DNA of 64,000 nt from JAIOSF01 sp963677755 (GTDB taxonomy: Bacteria > Campylobacterota > Campylobacteria > Campylobacterales > Arcobacteraceae). Position 1 is the stretch's first letter. Every line of letters begins with the position of its first letter. Below, piece after piece: positions 18,548-27,497 of this stretch. Both the position numbers and the translations under genes were made by a program. The notes under the pieces were generated by a model. It was given only the letters and a program-made list of their open reading frames with translations, was not told where the DNA came from and ran no database searches. The stretch lies in contig OY782506.1 in assembly GCA_963677755.1 (NCBI GenBank), forward strand, positions 62,001-126,000, in the 5' to 3' direction.

Positions 18548-19326
18548 ATGATCAAATTCTTAAAATAGGAAAATATGAATTTAATAGTAGATTGATAGTG
18601 GGAAGTGGAAAATATAAAGATTTTCAAACAACAAAAGAAGCAACACTAGCAAGTGGTAGTGAACTTATTACAGTTGCAATAAGAAGAGTAAATATCACAA
18701 ATCCTAATGAGGAAAATTTATTAGACTATTTTAAAGATACAAATATTAAATTATTACCAAATAGTGCAGGGTGCTTTACAGCAGAAGAAGCAATTACAAC
18801 TTTTAGACTTATGAGAGAAGCTACAGGAATTGATATTATTAAGTTAGAAGTTATAGGTGATGCCCAAAAAACACTCTATCCCGATGTGATTGAAACAATT
18901 AAAGCGTGTGAAGTTTTAAAAAAAGATGGATTTACAATTATGGCATATACAAGTGATGATCCAATTATTGCAAAAAGACTTGAGGATGCAGGTGCCGATG
19001 CTATTATGCCACTTGCAGCACCTATTGGAAGTGGGCTAGGGATTCAAAATCCTTACAACATAGCATTTATCAAAGATGCGGTGCAGGTTCCAGTAATAGT
19101 TGATGCAGGATTAGGTTGTGCAAGCGATGCAAGTGCTGCTATGGAACTAGGGGCAGAGGGAATTTTGGCAAATACAGCAATTGCACAAGCTCAAAATCCA
19201 ATGATGATGGCAGAAGCATTTAAACATGCTGTAATAGCAGGAAGAATGAGCTATAAGGCAGGACGAATACCGAAAAAACCTTATGCTACAGCATCTTCTC
19301 CAATAGACGGTTTAATACAGTTTTAA
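18544..19326 (+). CDS. thiG: Thiazole synthase
   Basis: A 260-residue TIM-barrel enzyme that builds the thiazole phosphate half of thiamine from 1-deoxy-xylulose 5-phosphate, dehydroglycine/glycine imine and ThiS thiocarboxylate. Family text: RLIVGSGKYKDFQ, LPNSAGCFTAEEA, IKLEVIGDAQKTLYPD with the imine-forming lysine, and the phosphate-binding PVIVDAGLGCASDA. No other thi gene adjoins it, though a ThiE-like gene lies at 22563-23174. The adjacent nnr-cutA-thiG arrangement is translationally coupled. Confidence 0.96.
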   Translation: MNDQILKIGKYEFNSRLIVGSGKYKDFQTTKEATLASGSELITVAIRRVNITNPNEENLLDYFKDTNIKLLPNSAGCFTAEEAITTFRLMREATGIDIIKLEVIGDAQKTLYPDVIETIKACEVLKKDGFTIMAYTSDDPIIAKRLEDAGADAIMPLAAPIGSGLGIQNPYNIAFIKDAVQVPVIVDAGLGCASDASAAMELGAEGILANTAIAQAQNPMMMAEAFKHAVIAGRMSYKAGRIPKKPYATASSPIDGLIQF

Positions 19327-19331
19327 AGGCT

Positions 19332-19361
19332 TTTTGAGGAAATTTTGAAATTTCCTCAAAA
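19332..19361. terminator. Perfect hairpin after thiG
   Basis: Arms TTTTGAGGAAATTT and AAATTTCCTCAAAA pair perfectly around a 2-nt gap, starting 6 nt after the thiG stop. It probably ends or stabilises the thiG transcript, though it lacks a downstream T-run on the plus strand. Confidence 0.6.
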
Positions 19362-19366
19362 TACTC

Positions 19367-19395
19367 TTGACATTCAAAGAATTTTTTTATATAAT
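19367..19395 (+). promoter_or_regulatory. Consensus sigma-70 promoter for the tRNA cluster
   Basis: TTGACA at 19367-19372 and TATAAT at 19390-19395 with exactly 17 nt between, both perfect consensus, 38 nt upstream of tRNA-Pro. Such a full consensus is rare in Campylobacterota and fits a stable-RNA operon. Confidence 0.85.
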
Positions 19396-19432
19396 TCCAC
19401 TCCATTTTAAGAAGATATTTCTTGAAATAGTT

Positions 19433-19510
19433 CGGAGTGTAGCGCAGCCTGGTTAGCGCACCTGGTTTGGGACCAGGGGGCCGGAGGTTCGAATCCTCTC
19501 ACTCCGACCA
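19433..19510 (+). tRNA. tRNA-Pro (TGG)
   Basis: Full cloverleaf: acceptor CGGAGTG pairs with CACTCCG, anticodon arm CCTGG-TTTGGGA-CCAGG with anticodon TGG, T-loop GTTCGAATC, CCA encoded. First of four tRNAs in tandem. Confidence 0.96.
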
Positions 19511-19545
19511 TGTTATTTAAAAACGATAAATTATAAAATTCTGAT

Positions 19546-19623
19546 GGTAGGATTAGCTCAGTCGGTTAGAGCGTCTGGTTGTGGTTCAGAAGGTCGTGGG
19601 TTCGATTCCCATATCTTACCCCA
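19546..19623 (+). tRNA. tRNA-His (GTG)
   Basis: Anticodon GTG within CTGGTTGTGGTTCAG, T-loop GTTCGATTC. The extra 5' G (-1) faces C73, the tRNA-His identity pair; acceptor GTAGGAT pairs with ATCTTAC (one G-T). CCA is encoded. Confidence 0.95.
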
Positions 19624-19644
19624 TTTATAATTTTATATACAAAT

Positions 19645-19721
<77 letters not shown>

Positions 19722-19749
19722 TTGATTACTATCAATTAACTACATTTAT

Positions 19750-19834
19750 GCGGATGTGGTGAAATTGGTATACACGCCAGACTTAGGATCTGGTGCCTAA
19801 CGGTGTGAAGGTTCAAGTCCTTTCATCCGCACCA
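19750..19834 (+). tRNA. tRNA-Leu (TAG)
   Basis: An 85-nt class II tRNA with long variable arm (TGCCTAACGGTGT). Acceptor GCGGATG pairs with CATCCGC; anticodon arm CCAGA-CTTAGGA-TCTGG gives TAG. CCA encoded. Last of the four tRNAs. Confidence 0.95.
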
Positions 19835-19860
19835 TTAGTGTAGTTATTTGATAGTAATAA

Positions 19861-19887
19861 AAAAAGCCCCTTAATCGGGGCTTTTTT
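19861..19887. terminator. Bidirectional intrinsic terminator
   Basis: AAAAAGCCCC-TTAAT-CGGGGCTTTTTT: a GC-rich hairpin with an A-run before and a T-run after, between the tRNA operon and the convergent chemoreceptor gene. It can stop transcription from both sides. Confidence 0.93.
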
Positions 19888-19932
19888 AATGTCTAAAATT
19901 AGAATAGGAACTAGAAACTAGCAAAAGCTAGT

Positions 19933-21801
19933 CTATTCGGATAAAGAATTTTTTCCAATAAACTCTTTTGAGTTTACATCAGATACAATCTCTTCTGCCA
20001 TATGATTTGTTTGTATAGCTATATCTTTTGTATGTGTAGCAGTAGAAGCGTTTTTTTGTGTTTGACGATCCAAACCACTTATTGCATCATTTATTTGTTC
20101 TATACCTGTTCTTTGTTCTCCTGAAGAGGATGAAACATCTTCTATTACTGTAATAGTATTTTGAATATTTTCATTTAAAAAATCATAACCATGAATCATA
20201 CCATCTGAGATAGATTTTCCTTCACTTGCTTTTTGCATAGCAATTTCAACTAAATTTTTAATCTCATGTGCAGCATCAGCACTTCTAGAGGCTAAATTTC
20301 TAACCTCTTGTGCTACAACTGCAAAACCTTTTCCAGCTTCTCCTGCAGTTGCAGCTTCAACGGCTGCATTTAAACTTAAAATATTTGTTTGGAATGCTAT
20401 TTGGTCTATTACAGAAATAGCATCGTTTATAGAGGTAACTTGATTATTTATTTCATCCATTGCTGTTGTTGTTTTATGTGCAAGTGTTTCACCATCTTTA
20501 ACTGCATTGGTTAGTTCAGAGGCGAAATTGAGCATTTTCTTAATATTAGAAGAGTTATTTATCATAGTACTTGTAATCTCTTCTAGTGCGGCTGCTGTTT
20601 CTTCTAATGATGCAGCAGACTCATTTGAACTTGAATCAAGAGTATTGACATTTTTAAGTAAAATAGTAGAATTATCTTGTAGTTTAAGTCCATTGGTTAA
20701 ACTAACTAATAACATTTTAGAGATAACTTCTCCTAAGTGATTCACTCCATCTCCAAGTTGTGCTAATTCTGCACTAATACTTTTATTATCTACTGTATGT
20801 GTGTAATTTTGATTTGCATAACTTTCTAATACTACTAATACTTTTGAGATATTTGTATCTATAGCATCAATCATATTATTCATAACATCTTTTAGTTTGT
20901 TGAGTTCTTGATTATTTGAATTTTTTGTAATTCTTAAGGTTAATTTACCACTTGTAATACTATTTGCTATTTGTGTAGTTTCTTCAATAAGCTCATGGTC
21001 AATCTCTTGATTTTTTTTAATATTTGTTATATTTTCATTTACCATTTGTACCATTGTACCAATTTCATCAGTACTATTACCTTCTATTAAGGTAGAAGAG
21101 TCTGTTTTTTTATTTAGATAATCAAAAAAACCTAATAATCCTTTTTGAAACGACAAAATAGGTTTTATTAGTTGATACACTGATATATAGTAACTAATAA
21201 GTAAAAAAAGCATCAAACATAAGATTGACACTATAAGTGAAAGTTGCATTTGTTTTGTTAGCTTTGTTTCACTCGCTATTTGAATATCATTGTAATATTT
21301 TTGAACATTTTTATCTAATAATGTTAAGTCTTTTTTGATTTTAAAGAAATATGGTGAAATATCTATTTGTGCAATATCTCCAACTAAATCTAAGTCTTCA
21401 TCTTCGTAAGCTGGTAATATTTTATTAATAATTATTTTTTTCATTGTTAACCAGTTTTGGTTAATAGTATTTACTAGTTTTTTATTTTCAATAAAAATAT
21501 CTTCATTTAAGTTTTTAAATTCTTTTTCAATTGTAATAAATTTCTTTTTCATATTGTCATATGAACCAACAGGTGCTGCGAAGTCACTTCTCACCTCTAT
21601 CATATTGGAAAAAGTCCATTTAATATTTTCATCTAATTTTTTTATTTTATTTGCTGGTACCACAGCTTTTGTGATAAACTCATCTAATGAGACTTTACCT
21701 TGGTTTGAGCTTACTATCGTCATGCTAGCAGAAAATAAAATCCCAATTAGTCCTATAATAACTAATAATAACATTTTTAATTTAATTGACAAATTTTTCA
21801 T
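19933..21801 (-). CDS. Methyl-accepting chemotaxis protein
   Basis: A 622-residue inner-membrane chemoreceptor. First membrane helix about residues 8-28 (KMLLLVIIGLIGILFSASMT), helical ligand-binding region about 30-180, second membrane helix about 185-208 (LSLIVSILCLMLFLLISYYI), HAMP region, then the signalling hairpin IDQIAFQTNILSLNAAVEAA. The periplasmic part looks like a four-helix bundle, not the Cache type of the receptor at 1-2140, so the two sense different things. The DNA for the hairpin is shared with that receptor. The ligand is unknown. ATG start; the upstream gene is the rhodanese. Confidence 0.94.
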   Translation of the reverse strand: MKNLSIKLKMLLLVIIGLIGILFSASMTIVSSNQGKVSLDEFITKAVVPANKIKKLDENIKWTFSNMIEVRSDFAAPVGSYDNMKKKFITIEKEFKNLNEDIFIENKKLVNTINQNWLTMKKIIINKILPAYEDEDLDLVGDIAQIDISPYFFKIKKDLTLLDKNVQKYYNDIQIASETKLTKQMQLSLIVSILCLMLFLLISYYISVYQLIKPILSFQKGLLGFFDYLNKKTDSSTLIEGNSTDEIGTMVQMVNENITNIKKNQEIDHELIEETTQIANSITSGKLTLRITKNSNNQELNKLKDVMNNMIDAIDTNISKVLVVLESYANQNYTHTVDNKSISAELAQLGDGVNHLGEVISKMLLVSLTNGLKLQDNSTILLKNVNTLDSSSNESAASLEETAAALEEITSTMINNSSNIKKMLNFASELTNAVKDGETLAHKTTTAMDEINNQVTSINDAISVIDQIAFQTNILSLNAAVEAATAGEAGKGFAVVAQEVRNLASRSADAAHEIKNLVEIAMQKASEGKSISDGMIHGYDFLNENIQNTITVIEDVSSSSGEQRTGIEQINDAISGLDRQTQKNASTATHTKDIAIQTNHMAEEIVSDVNSKEFIGKNSLSE

Positions 21802-21869
21802 AATATTCCTAAATCATATATATAATCAAAGATAAAGACTATATTGTCTTCATCTTTAAAAGTTTCGAG

Positions 21870-22331
21870 TTATTCTACTGGATTTCCAGCTTTTTTCCAT
21901 GCTGGAATACCATCTCTCATCCAGTATGTATTTGTGTATCCTAATTTTTTAGTAAGTACTACAGCTGCTTTATATGATTTCCAACATTTTGCACCATTAC
22001 AATAAGTGATTAATGTTGCTGTTTTATCAGCAGGAAGATTTTTAGTTTGAAATTTATCAGCTGTTGTATCCCAATTTGCTAATTTATTCTTATTTCCACC
22101 TTTTTCATTATAATAAGCTCTTATAGCTCCTTTAATTTTACTTTGAGAAACCTCCATTGGTTTTCTTGTATCAAGAAAAGTAGCACCACTATCAAATAAT
22201 TTTTTTGCATCTGCAACAGAAATGTATTTTGCACCCATTGTAGCAGCTTCCGCAACCTCAGGTGTAGTAGGCTTAGCAGCAAATGCAAACCCAACAAATA
22301 TTACACAAAGTAATACAATAATCTTTTTCAT
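21870..22331 (-). CDS. Periplasmic rhodanese-domain protein
   Basis: A 153-residue exported protein. I start it at the ATG at 22331, preceded by AAAGGAG, rather than 12 codons upstream; this gives a clean signal peptide (MKKIIVLLCVIFVGFAFA). The rhodanese domain has the persulfide-forming cysteine in ITYCNGAKCWKS; the second cysteine of that loop could form a disulfide. It would handle sulfane sulfur in the periplasm, fitting an organism with sox genes (56459-60920). A second periplasmic rhodanese is at 54166-54681. The region 22380-22560 upstream is plain AT-rich sequence where I see nothing else. Confidence 0.86.
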   Translation of the reverse strand: MKKIIVLLCVIFVGFAFAAKPTTPEVAEAATMGAKYISVADAKKLFDSGATFLDTRKPMEVSQSKIKGAIRAYYNEKGGNKNKLANWDTTADKFQTKNLPADKTATLITYCNGAKCWKSYKAAVVLTKKLGYTNTYWMRDGIPAWKKAGNPVE

Positions 22332-22562
22332 TCTTTCTCCTTTTAGTAAGATAATCAATGTTATCATATATAATATAATATTTTAATAAAATAAATAATT
22401 AATAAATTTAAGCTATTTATAAAAATAATAACTTGAGTTTATAATATAAAAATTTACTAATGTGAGTAGATTTATAATGACTGTATTTTTGATGTAAATA
22501 ATAAATAAAATTAAATTTAGTGTTTGTTTTTAAGTGGATAATTTTTTGATATAAATAATAGT

Positions 22563-23174
22563 TTAGTTTGTAAAATATCTTATTGATGCAAATCCAGCAC
22601 TATTTGTATCTTTTATTTGTTCAACTTGTGTATTATTTATAATTCCACCTAAAGCTATTATTTTAAAATTTTTCTCTTGATATTTTTCTACAATCATTTG
22701 TAGCTTTTTGCACCCTTTAGGATCCCCTTTATTCTCTTTATAAAATATAGGAGAATAAGTTATTGCATCTGCTCCATATTGTTTGGCAATAGAAATCTCT
22801 TGTTCATTGTGACAACTTACTATGGTATAAAGGTTGTGTTGTTTTGCATAGGTGATTTTATCAAATTGTTGTGAAGTTAAGTGCACACCATCTAGTTTCA
22901 TATCTATAGCGTTTTGAATATCACTATTAATAATTATTTTATCTATTTGATAATGTTGCGCAATAGTTTTAAAGCTTTTGATTAAAGCTACAGTATCTTT
23001 TGTTTGTTTATCTCTAAAACATACCATATCAACATTTTGTTTTGTAAGTGCATTTGTAAAATTTTGTTCAAATTGTTTAGGGGTGTTCCCATATAATAAT
23101 GGATCTGTAATAAGATAAGATATAAAAAAAGGAGGCTTTTTAGCCTCCTTTTTTAATTGTTGTTTTGTGTTCAC
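22563..23174 (-). CDS. Thiamine phosphate synthase/TenI-like protein
   Basis: Up to 203 residues with the ThiE/TenI TIM-barrel pattern: YLITDPLLYG, INSDIQNAIDMKLDGVHL, SCHNEQEISIAKQYGADAI, SPIFYKENKGDPKG and ALGGI near the end. ThiE couples thiazole phosphate (from ThiG) with HMP pyrophosphate; TenI homologues aromatise the thiazole. Residues of the ThiE pyrophosphate site are partly altered (VDMVCFRDKQ for the usual QLREK), so TenI-like is as likely. The GTG start at 23174 is doubtful because codons 9-18 overlap the intrinsic terminator of atpB; no good start codon lies further in. Confidence 0.78.
   Translation of the reverse strand: MNTKQQLKKEAKKPPFFISYLITDPLLYGNTPKQFEQNFTNALTKQNVDMVCFRDKQTKDTVALIKSFKTIAQHYQIDKIIINSDIQNAIDMKLDGVHLTSQQFDKITYAKQHNLYTIVSCHNEQEISIAKQYGADAITYSPIFYKENKGDPKGCKKLQMIVEKYQEKNFKIIALGGIINNTQVEQIKDTNSAGFASIRYFTN
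23123..23153 (-). terminator. Intrinsic terminator after atpB, inside the ThiE-like 5' end
   Basis: AAAAAAAGGAGGC-TTTTTA-GCCTCCTTTTTT: perfect 6-bp GC-rich stem extended by A/T runs on both sides, 50 nt after the atpB stop. It falls inside the first codons of the downstream ThiE-like frame. Confidence 0.85.
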
Positions 23175-23205
23175 TGGTCACTTTAATAGATATATTGAGT
23201 ATCTA

Positions 23206-23892
23206 TTAATGTTCCTCTTCTGCCATCATAACTGAACCAGAAATATATACATAAGTAAGAATCATAAAAATAAATGCTTGTAAGATACCAAATGCAAATA
23301 AGAAGAAGAATCCAGGAAGTGGAGCAATCCAAGGTACAAGCATAAGTAGTACCATTAAGAACATATCATCACCTTTGATTGAACCAAAAAGTCTGAATGA
23401 TAAAGAAACTATTCTTGAAACATGAGAAATAATTTCAATTGGGAACATCAAAGGAGCAAGTGCAGGAACAGGTCCCATCATATGTCCAAGATATTTACCA
23501 GCACCGTTTTCTTTAAAACCAAGGTAGTTGTAGTAAAAAAATACTAAAATAGCTAAAGATAATGTAAAGTTAATATTACCTGTAACTGATTCAAACCCAG
23601 GAATAATTCCCATCATATTTGCTACAAATATAACTAAACCAAGAGTTGCTATAAGTGGCATGTATTTTTTAGCATTTTCTTCACCCATAGAATCTTTACC
23701 CATAGCTACTACACCTTTTAAGTAAGCTTCTATAACATTTTGTGTACCTGTTGGTACGAGTTGGATTTTACTCACAGCAGCTCTTGCTATTAAAAATACT
23801 ATAATAACTGTTAGTAGTAAATGAGTACCAATAATTTCTAATTGGCCGTGACCAAAAATTTCACCTAAGAATGTAAATAATCTACCTTCCAT
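23206..23892 (-). CDS. atpB: ATP synthase F0 subunit a
   Basis: A 228-residue inner-membrane protein with five or six hydrophobic helices. The last part contains the essential arginine helix (HVSRIVSLSFRLFGSIKGDD), which works against the c-ring during proton transport. The length fits the family. No other atp gene adjoins it; a stand-alone atpB is usual in Campylobacterota. ATG start at 23892 behind an AAAGGAAAA ribosome site. An intrinsic terminator follows. Confidence 0.96.
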   Translation of the reverse strand: MEGRLFTFLGEIFGHGQLEIIGTHLLLTVIIVFLIARAAVSKIQLVPTGTQNVIEAYLKGVVAMGKDSMGEENAKKYMPLIATLGLVIFVANMMGIIPGFESVTGNINFTLSLAILVFFYYNYLGFKENGAGKYLGHMMGPVPALAPLMFPIEIISHVSRIVSLSFRLFGSIKGDDMFLMVLLMLVPWIAPLPGFFFLFAFGILQAFIFMILTYVYISGSVMMAEEEH

Positions 23893-24033
23893 ATATCTTT
23901 TCCTTTTGTCTATCTCTATTGCTTAGAGAATTTAATTTGGCAATTATATTAAAATCTTTATAAATCTTTTATAAAACTAGCTTATCAATTTTAAAATATC
24001 TAGTTATTATTTTAGAAATTATGATTAGTATGA

Positions 24034-24039
24034 TATAAT
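24034..24039 (+). promoter_or_regulatory. Putative -10 box for the lpxH-prfB run
   Basis: A perfect TATAAT hexamer, in TATGATATAATC, 28 nt before the start codon of the metallophosphatase gene. Confidence 0.5.
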
Positions 24040-24066
24040 CTTTAGAAATAAAATTATGGATAGAGA

Positions 24067-24747
24067 ATGATTATAAAAGATGGTGCAATTTTCATAGCAG
24101 ATGCACATTATAATAAAAAAAGAGAAGAGCTTATTGCTTTTTTAGCAAAAATAAAAAATAAAGATATTCCGTGTACACAACTTTTTTTAATGGGAGATAT
24201 TTTTGATTTTTTATCTGATGAGATTGATTATTTTCAAAATATCAATTATAAACTTGTTGATTTGATAAATGAGATTTCTCATCATACAGAGACTATATAT
24301 TTTGAAGGAAATCATGACTATAGTTTAGAAGATACATTTCCAAAAGTAGAGGTGATTCCAAGAAAAGAACAACCTGTTTATATCTATAATGAAAACAAAA
24401 AAATAGCTCTGGCACATGGAGATATTTATACTCCAATGGCGTATGATATTTATTGTAAAGTTATAAGAAACCCATATCTTTTAAATTTTTTAAATATTCT
24501 TGATATTAATAATTGGTTATCAAAAAAAATAGAAAAAAGTTTGGAAAAAAAATATCTTTGTAACAAACAACAAAATTTCGAGCAATTTGTTACTGAAAGA
24601 ATAAAAAATTATGAAGTGGACTTGATTATTGAAGGGCATTATCATCAAAATTATCAAAGCAATGAATATATAAATATTCCTTCATTTGCTTGTGATGCAA
24701 AATATATACAATATATTGATGATGAGTTTAAATTTTTTAAGGTATAA
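24067..24747 (+). CDS. lpxH: UDP-2,3-diacylglucosamine diphosphatase-like metallophosphatase
   Basis: A 226-residue calcineurin-like phosphoesterase. Metal-site motifs in order: FIADAHYN (Asp12, His14), LMGDIFDFL, FEGNHDYS, ALAHGDIY and EGHYHQN. The pattern fits LpxH, which cleaves UDP-diacylglucosamine to lipid X in lipid A synthesis at the inner face of the membrane, better than generic phosphatases. It is followed 6 nt later by prfB. Assignment as LpxH is by motif order and size only. Confidence 0.82.
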   Translation: MIIKDGAIFIADAHYNKKREELIAFLAKIKNKDIPCTQLFLMGDIFDFLSDEIDYFQNINYKLVDLINEISHHTETIYFEGNHDYSLEDTFPKVEVIPRKEQPVYIYNENKKIALAHGDIYTPMAYDIYCKVIRNPYLLNFLNILDINNWLSKKIEKSLEKKYLCNKQQNFEQFVTERIKNYEVDLIIEGHYHQNYQSNEYINIPSFACDAKYIQYIDDEFKFFKV

Positions 24748-24753
24748 TATTCT

Positions 24754-25848
24754 ATGGATAATTATGAATATACACAACTTTTAAAAATATTAAATCAAAA
24801 AATACAAAATATTGAATCTATATTAAAACCAAGTGAAATAGAAAAAAGACTTCAGGAGATAACCTCTTTAGAGCAAGAGCCAGAATTTTGGAATAATCAA
24901 GCAGAAGCAACGAAAGTTGCACAAGAGAAAAATAGACTTTTGAGTAAGTTATCAAAATTTAATAAAGCAAATAGTGTCATAACAGATGCAAGAGAACTCT
25001 ATGAAATGGCTGTAGAAGAGAAAGATGAAGATACAATAACAACACTTTTTGAAGAGTCAAGTATTTTAGAAGATATAGTACAGAAAACAGAGATAGAAGT
25101 GATGCTTAGTAATCCAGAAGATGGAAATAATGCAATTATATCTATCCATCCAGGTGCTGGTGGGACGGAGTCTTGTGATTGGGCTAGTATGTTATATCGT
25201 ATGTATTTACGATGGGCAGAACGCAAAGGATTTAAAGTAGAGATACTTGACCATCAAGCAGGTGATGAAGCTGGAATAAAAGATGTGAGTTTTATAATCT
25301 CTGGAATTAATGCTTATGGTTACTTAAAAACTGAAAATGGTATCCATAGATTAGTAAGAATTAGTCCATTTGATAGCAATGCAAAAAGACACACCTCTTT
25401 TGCTTCAGTGATGGTAAGTCCTGAAATTGATGATAATATTGATATAGAAATAGAAGACAAAGATATAAGAATAGATACATACAGAGCTAGTGGTGCTGGT
25501 GGACAACATGTAAATAAAACAGAAAGTGCTATTAGAATAACTCATATTGAAACAAATATTGTTGTTCAATGTCAAAATGATAGAAGTCAACATAAAAATA
25601 AAGCAAGTGCTATGAAAATGTTGAAGTCACGGCTTTATGAGTTGGAGTTAGAAAAACTTGCAGCTGAGAAAAAAGGGATCTCTAAAAGTGAAATAGGATG
25701 GGGGCATCAAATACGTTCGTATGTTATGCAACCATATCAACAAATCAAAGATACAAGAAGTAATATAGGATATAGCAATGTAGATGCTATCCTTGATGGT
25801 GATTTAGATAAAATGATTGAAGATGTTCTCATCGTACAAAGTCAATAA
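24754..25848 (+). CDS. prfB: Peptide chain release factor 2
   Basis: A 364-residue factor ending translation at UGA and UAA. It has the stop-codon tripeptide SPF in RISPFDSNAKRHTSF and the GGQ motif in RASGAGGQHVNKTESAIR that triggers peptide release. The frame is continuous: the programmed +1 frameshift site near codon 25 found in many bacterial prfB genes is absent. ATG start directly after lpxH. Confidence 0.97.
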   Translation: MDNYEYTQLLKILNQKIQNIESILKPSEIEKRLQEITSLEQEPEFWNNQAEATKVAQEKNRLLSKLSKFNKANSVITDARELYEMAVEEKDEDTITTLFEESSILEDIVQKTEIEVMLSNPEDGNNAIISIHPGAGGTESCDWASMLYRMYLRWAERKGFKVEILDHQAGDEAGIKDVSFIISGINAYGYLKTENGIHRLVRISPFDSNAKRHTSFASVMVSPEIDDNIDIEIEDKDIRIDTYRASGAGGQHVNKTESAIRITHIETNIVVQCQNDRSQHKNKASAMKMLKSRLYELELEKLAAEKKGISKSEIGWGHQIRSYVMQPYQQIKDTRSNIGYSNVDAILDGDLDKMIEDVLIVQSQ

Positions 25849-25858
25849 AAGAGATACA

Positions 25859-26800
25859 ATGAAGAAAATATTAAGTGTAGATTCTAACTTATTATATAGT
25901 AAAATCTTAAAACAAGATATAGAAGAGTATTTTAAGAAACATGATGAAACAATGGAATTTTATGTGAGTCAAACATCACAACAAACACTTGATATTATAA
26001 ATAACAATGAGATTGATATTATCTTTTTGGATATTTCATCAAAACAGTTTGATGGAATTAAGTTGTTAAAATATATTAAACAACAGCCTATACGACAAGC
26101 TAAAATTGTAGGTGTAACAGAATTATATGATCATAACTATAGATTTCAAGCTTTAAAACAAAATGTGTATAGGTATATTTATAAACCCTATGACAATAAA
26201 GAGATACATGCGGTATTATCAAAATTTTTTAAAAAGAACTATTACAATAAAGAGATAAATAGAATAGAGAAATTTATTAATGTTGAAGATATAGAACATA
26301 AAGAAGAACATTTCACAAATGAAAATGAACAGCTTGAACATGAACAAAAACTAGTAGAAACATATGTTATTCACCATAAAAAAACAGATGCAAAAGAGTT
26401 TTTAAAATTGTATGAAGATTGGGCTTTTGATTTAGACAACTTAGATGATTTAGAACTTGCTTTAGATAGCTTAATGATGAATCTTTTAATTGAAAATGAT
26501 TTAGAAACAACAATGCCAGATATTATCAATATTTTAGAAACTTACAATAAATTTTTGTATCTATTTTTGGAATTTGATGAATTAAGTAAAGTAGTATATT
26601 CTATAGTGCTATTACTTAGAGAGATAAATTATGAAAAAATACCAAGTTGTACTATGGTGTCAAAATTATTAATGACAACAATTCAAGACCTTGTAGAGTG
26701 GAAAGAGAGAGTTTTTGTGGCACAAAATGCTTCTGATGTACACTATATAAACGATGCTATTTTAAATAGTTATGTACAACTTCAAGATTTACTTTCTTAA
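25859..26800 (+). CDS. Response-regulator receiver protein with unknown C-terminal domain
   Basis: About 313 residues from the ATG at 25859, chosen because the receiver domain begins directly there (MKKILSVDSNLLYSKILKQD). The receiver (about 1-125) has the acidic pair, a phospho-acceptor Asp in IDIIFLDISSKQFDG and the conserved Lys in YRYIYKPYDNKEI. The remaining about 185 residues are helical, acidic and match no output domain I know. It does not look like a DNA-binding regulator. No histidine kinase adjoins it; it lies between prfB and the YfiH-family gene. Confidence 0.82.
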   Translation: MKKILSVDSNLLYSKILKQDIEEYFKKHDETMEFYVSQTSQQTLDIINNNEIDIIFLDISSKQFDGIKLLKYIKQQPIRQAKIVGVTELYDHNYRFQALKQNVYRYIYKPYDNKEIHAVLSKFFKKNYYNKEINRIEKFINVEDIEHKEEHFTNENEQLEHEQKLVETYVIHHKKTDAKEFLKLYEDWAFDLDNLDDLELALDSLMMNLLIENDLETTMPDIINILETYNKFLYLFLEFDELSKVVYSIVLLLREINYEKIPSCTMVSKLLMTTIQDLVEWKERVFVAQNASDVHYINDAILNSYVQLQDLLS

Positions 26801-26810
26801 AGGATAAATT

Positions 26811-27473
26811 ATTTTACTTTCATTTTTCACAGATATGGAAGATGGGAATATTGCTTATCATGTAAATGATAAAAAGACAAATGTAGATAATGCAAGAAAA
26901 AATTTAGCCAAAAAATATGGGTATGACTATACAAAACTTTGTTATATGGAACAGATACATTCAAATTTTGTAGAAGTTGTACATGATGATAAAACACTAT
27001 ACCAGTGTGATGGTTTGGTAACCAATAAAAAGAACAGACCTTTGATGGTTATGGTTGCAGATTGTATCCCTATATTATTTTATGATAAAGTGAAAGAAGT
27101 TATTGGTGTGGCACATGCTGGTAGAGTAGGGACTTTTAAAAATATATCAAAAAATACGATAGAACTAATGATAAAAGATTTTAAATGTAATCCAAATGAT
27201 ATTATAGTTACTCTAGGTCCAAGTATTCAAAAATGCTGCTATGAAGTTTCACAAGAGATGGCAAACTATACAAAAGACGCTTTTGGGAAAGAGTTTGTAA
27301 AAAATAGAAATATAGATTTGCAAGGAATCAATAAAAAGCAGTTACTTTCCTTAGGTGTTTTAGAAAAAAATATAAAAATATCTTCTATTTGTACACACTG
27401 CTCAGGTGAAAAATACTTTTCTTATAGAAAAAATAGTAGCTGTGGAAGATTTTCTGGTATCATAATGTTATGA
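26811..27473 (+). CDS. YfiH/PgeF-family (DUF152) protein, probable ATT start
   Basis: About 220 residues of the multicopper polyphenol oxidase/YfiH family: MVADCIPILFYDKVKEVIG with the metal-site cysteine, VAHAGRVGTFKNI with the histidine, and GPSIQKCCYEV. Homologues act as purine nucleoside phosphorylase/deaminase-like enzymes or remove wrongly placed L-Ser in peptidoglycan precursors (PgeF). The first ATG is at 26835, but the conserved first strand FFTD lies upstream of it and the AAAGGA ribosome site at 26799-26804 is placed for a start at ATT 26811 (or ATT 26808); a TAA at 26805-26807 closes the frame before these. Confidence 0.8.
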   Translation: MLLSFFTDMEDGNIAYHVNDKKTNVDNARKNLAKKYGYDYTKLCYMEQIHSNFVEVVHDDKTLYQCDGLVTNKKNRPLMVMVADCIPILFYDKVKEVIGVAHAGRVGTFKNISKNTIELMIKDFKCNPNDIIVTLGPSIQKCCYEVSQEMANYTKDAFGKEFVKNRNIDLQGINKKQLLSLGVLEKNIKISSICTHCSGEKYFSYRKNSSCGRFSGIIML

Positions 27474-27497
27474 GATAAAATTTCATAGAAACTATTG

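Noticed and set aside
24754..24850. Programmed frameshift in prfB
   Set aside because: Looked for the internal UGA/CUUUGA site near codon 25; the frame is continuous from ATG to stop.
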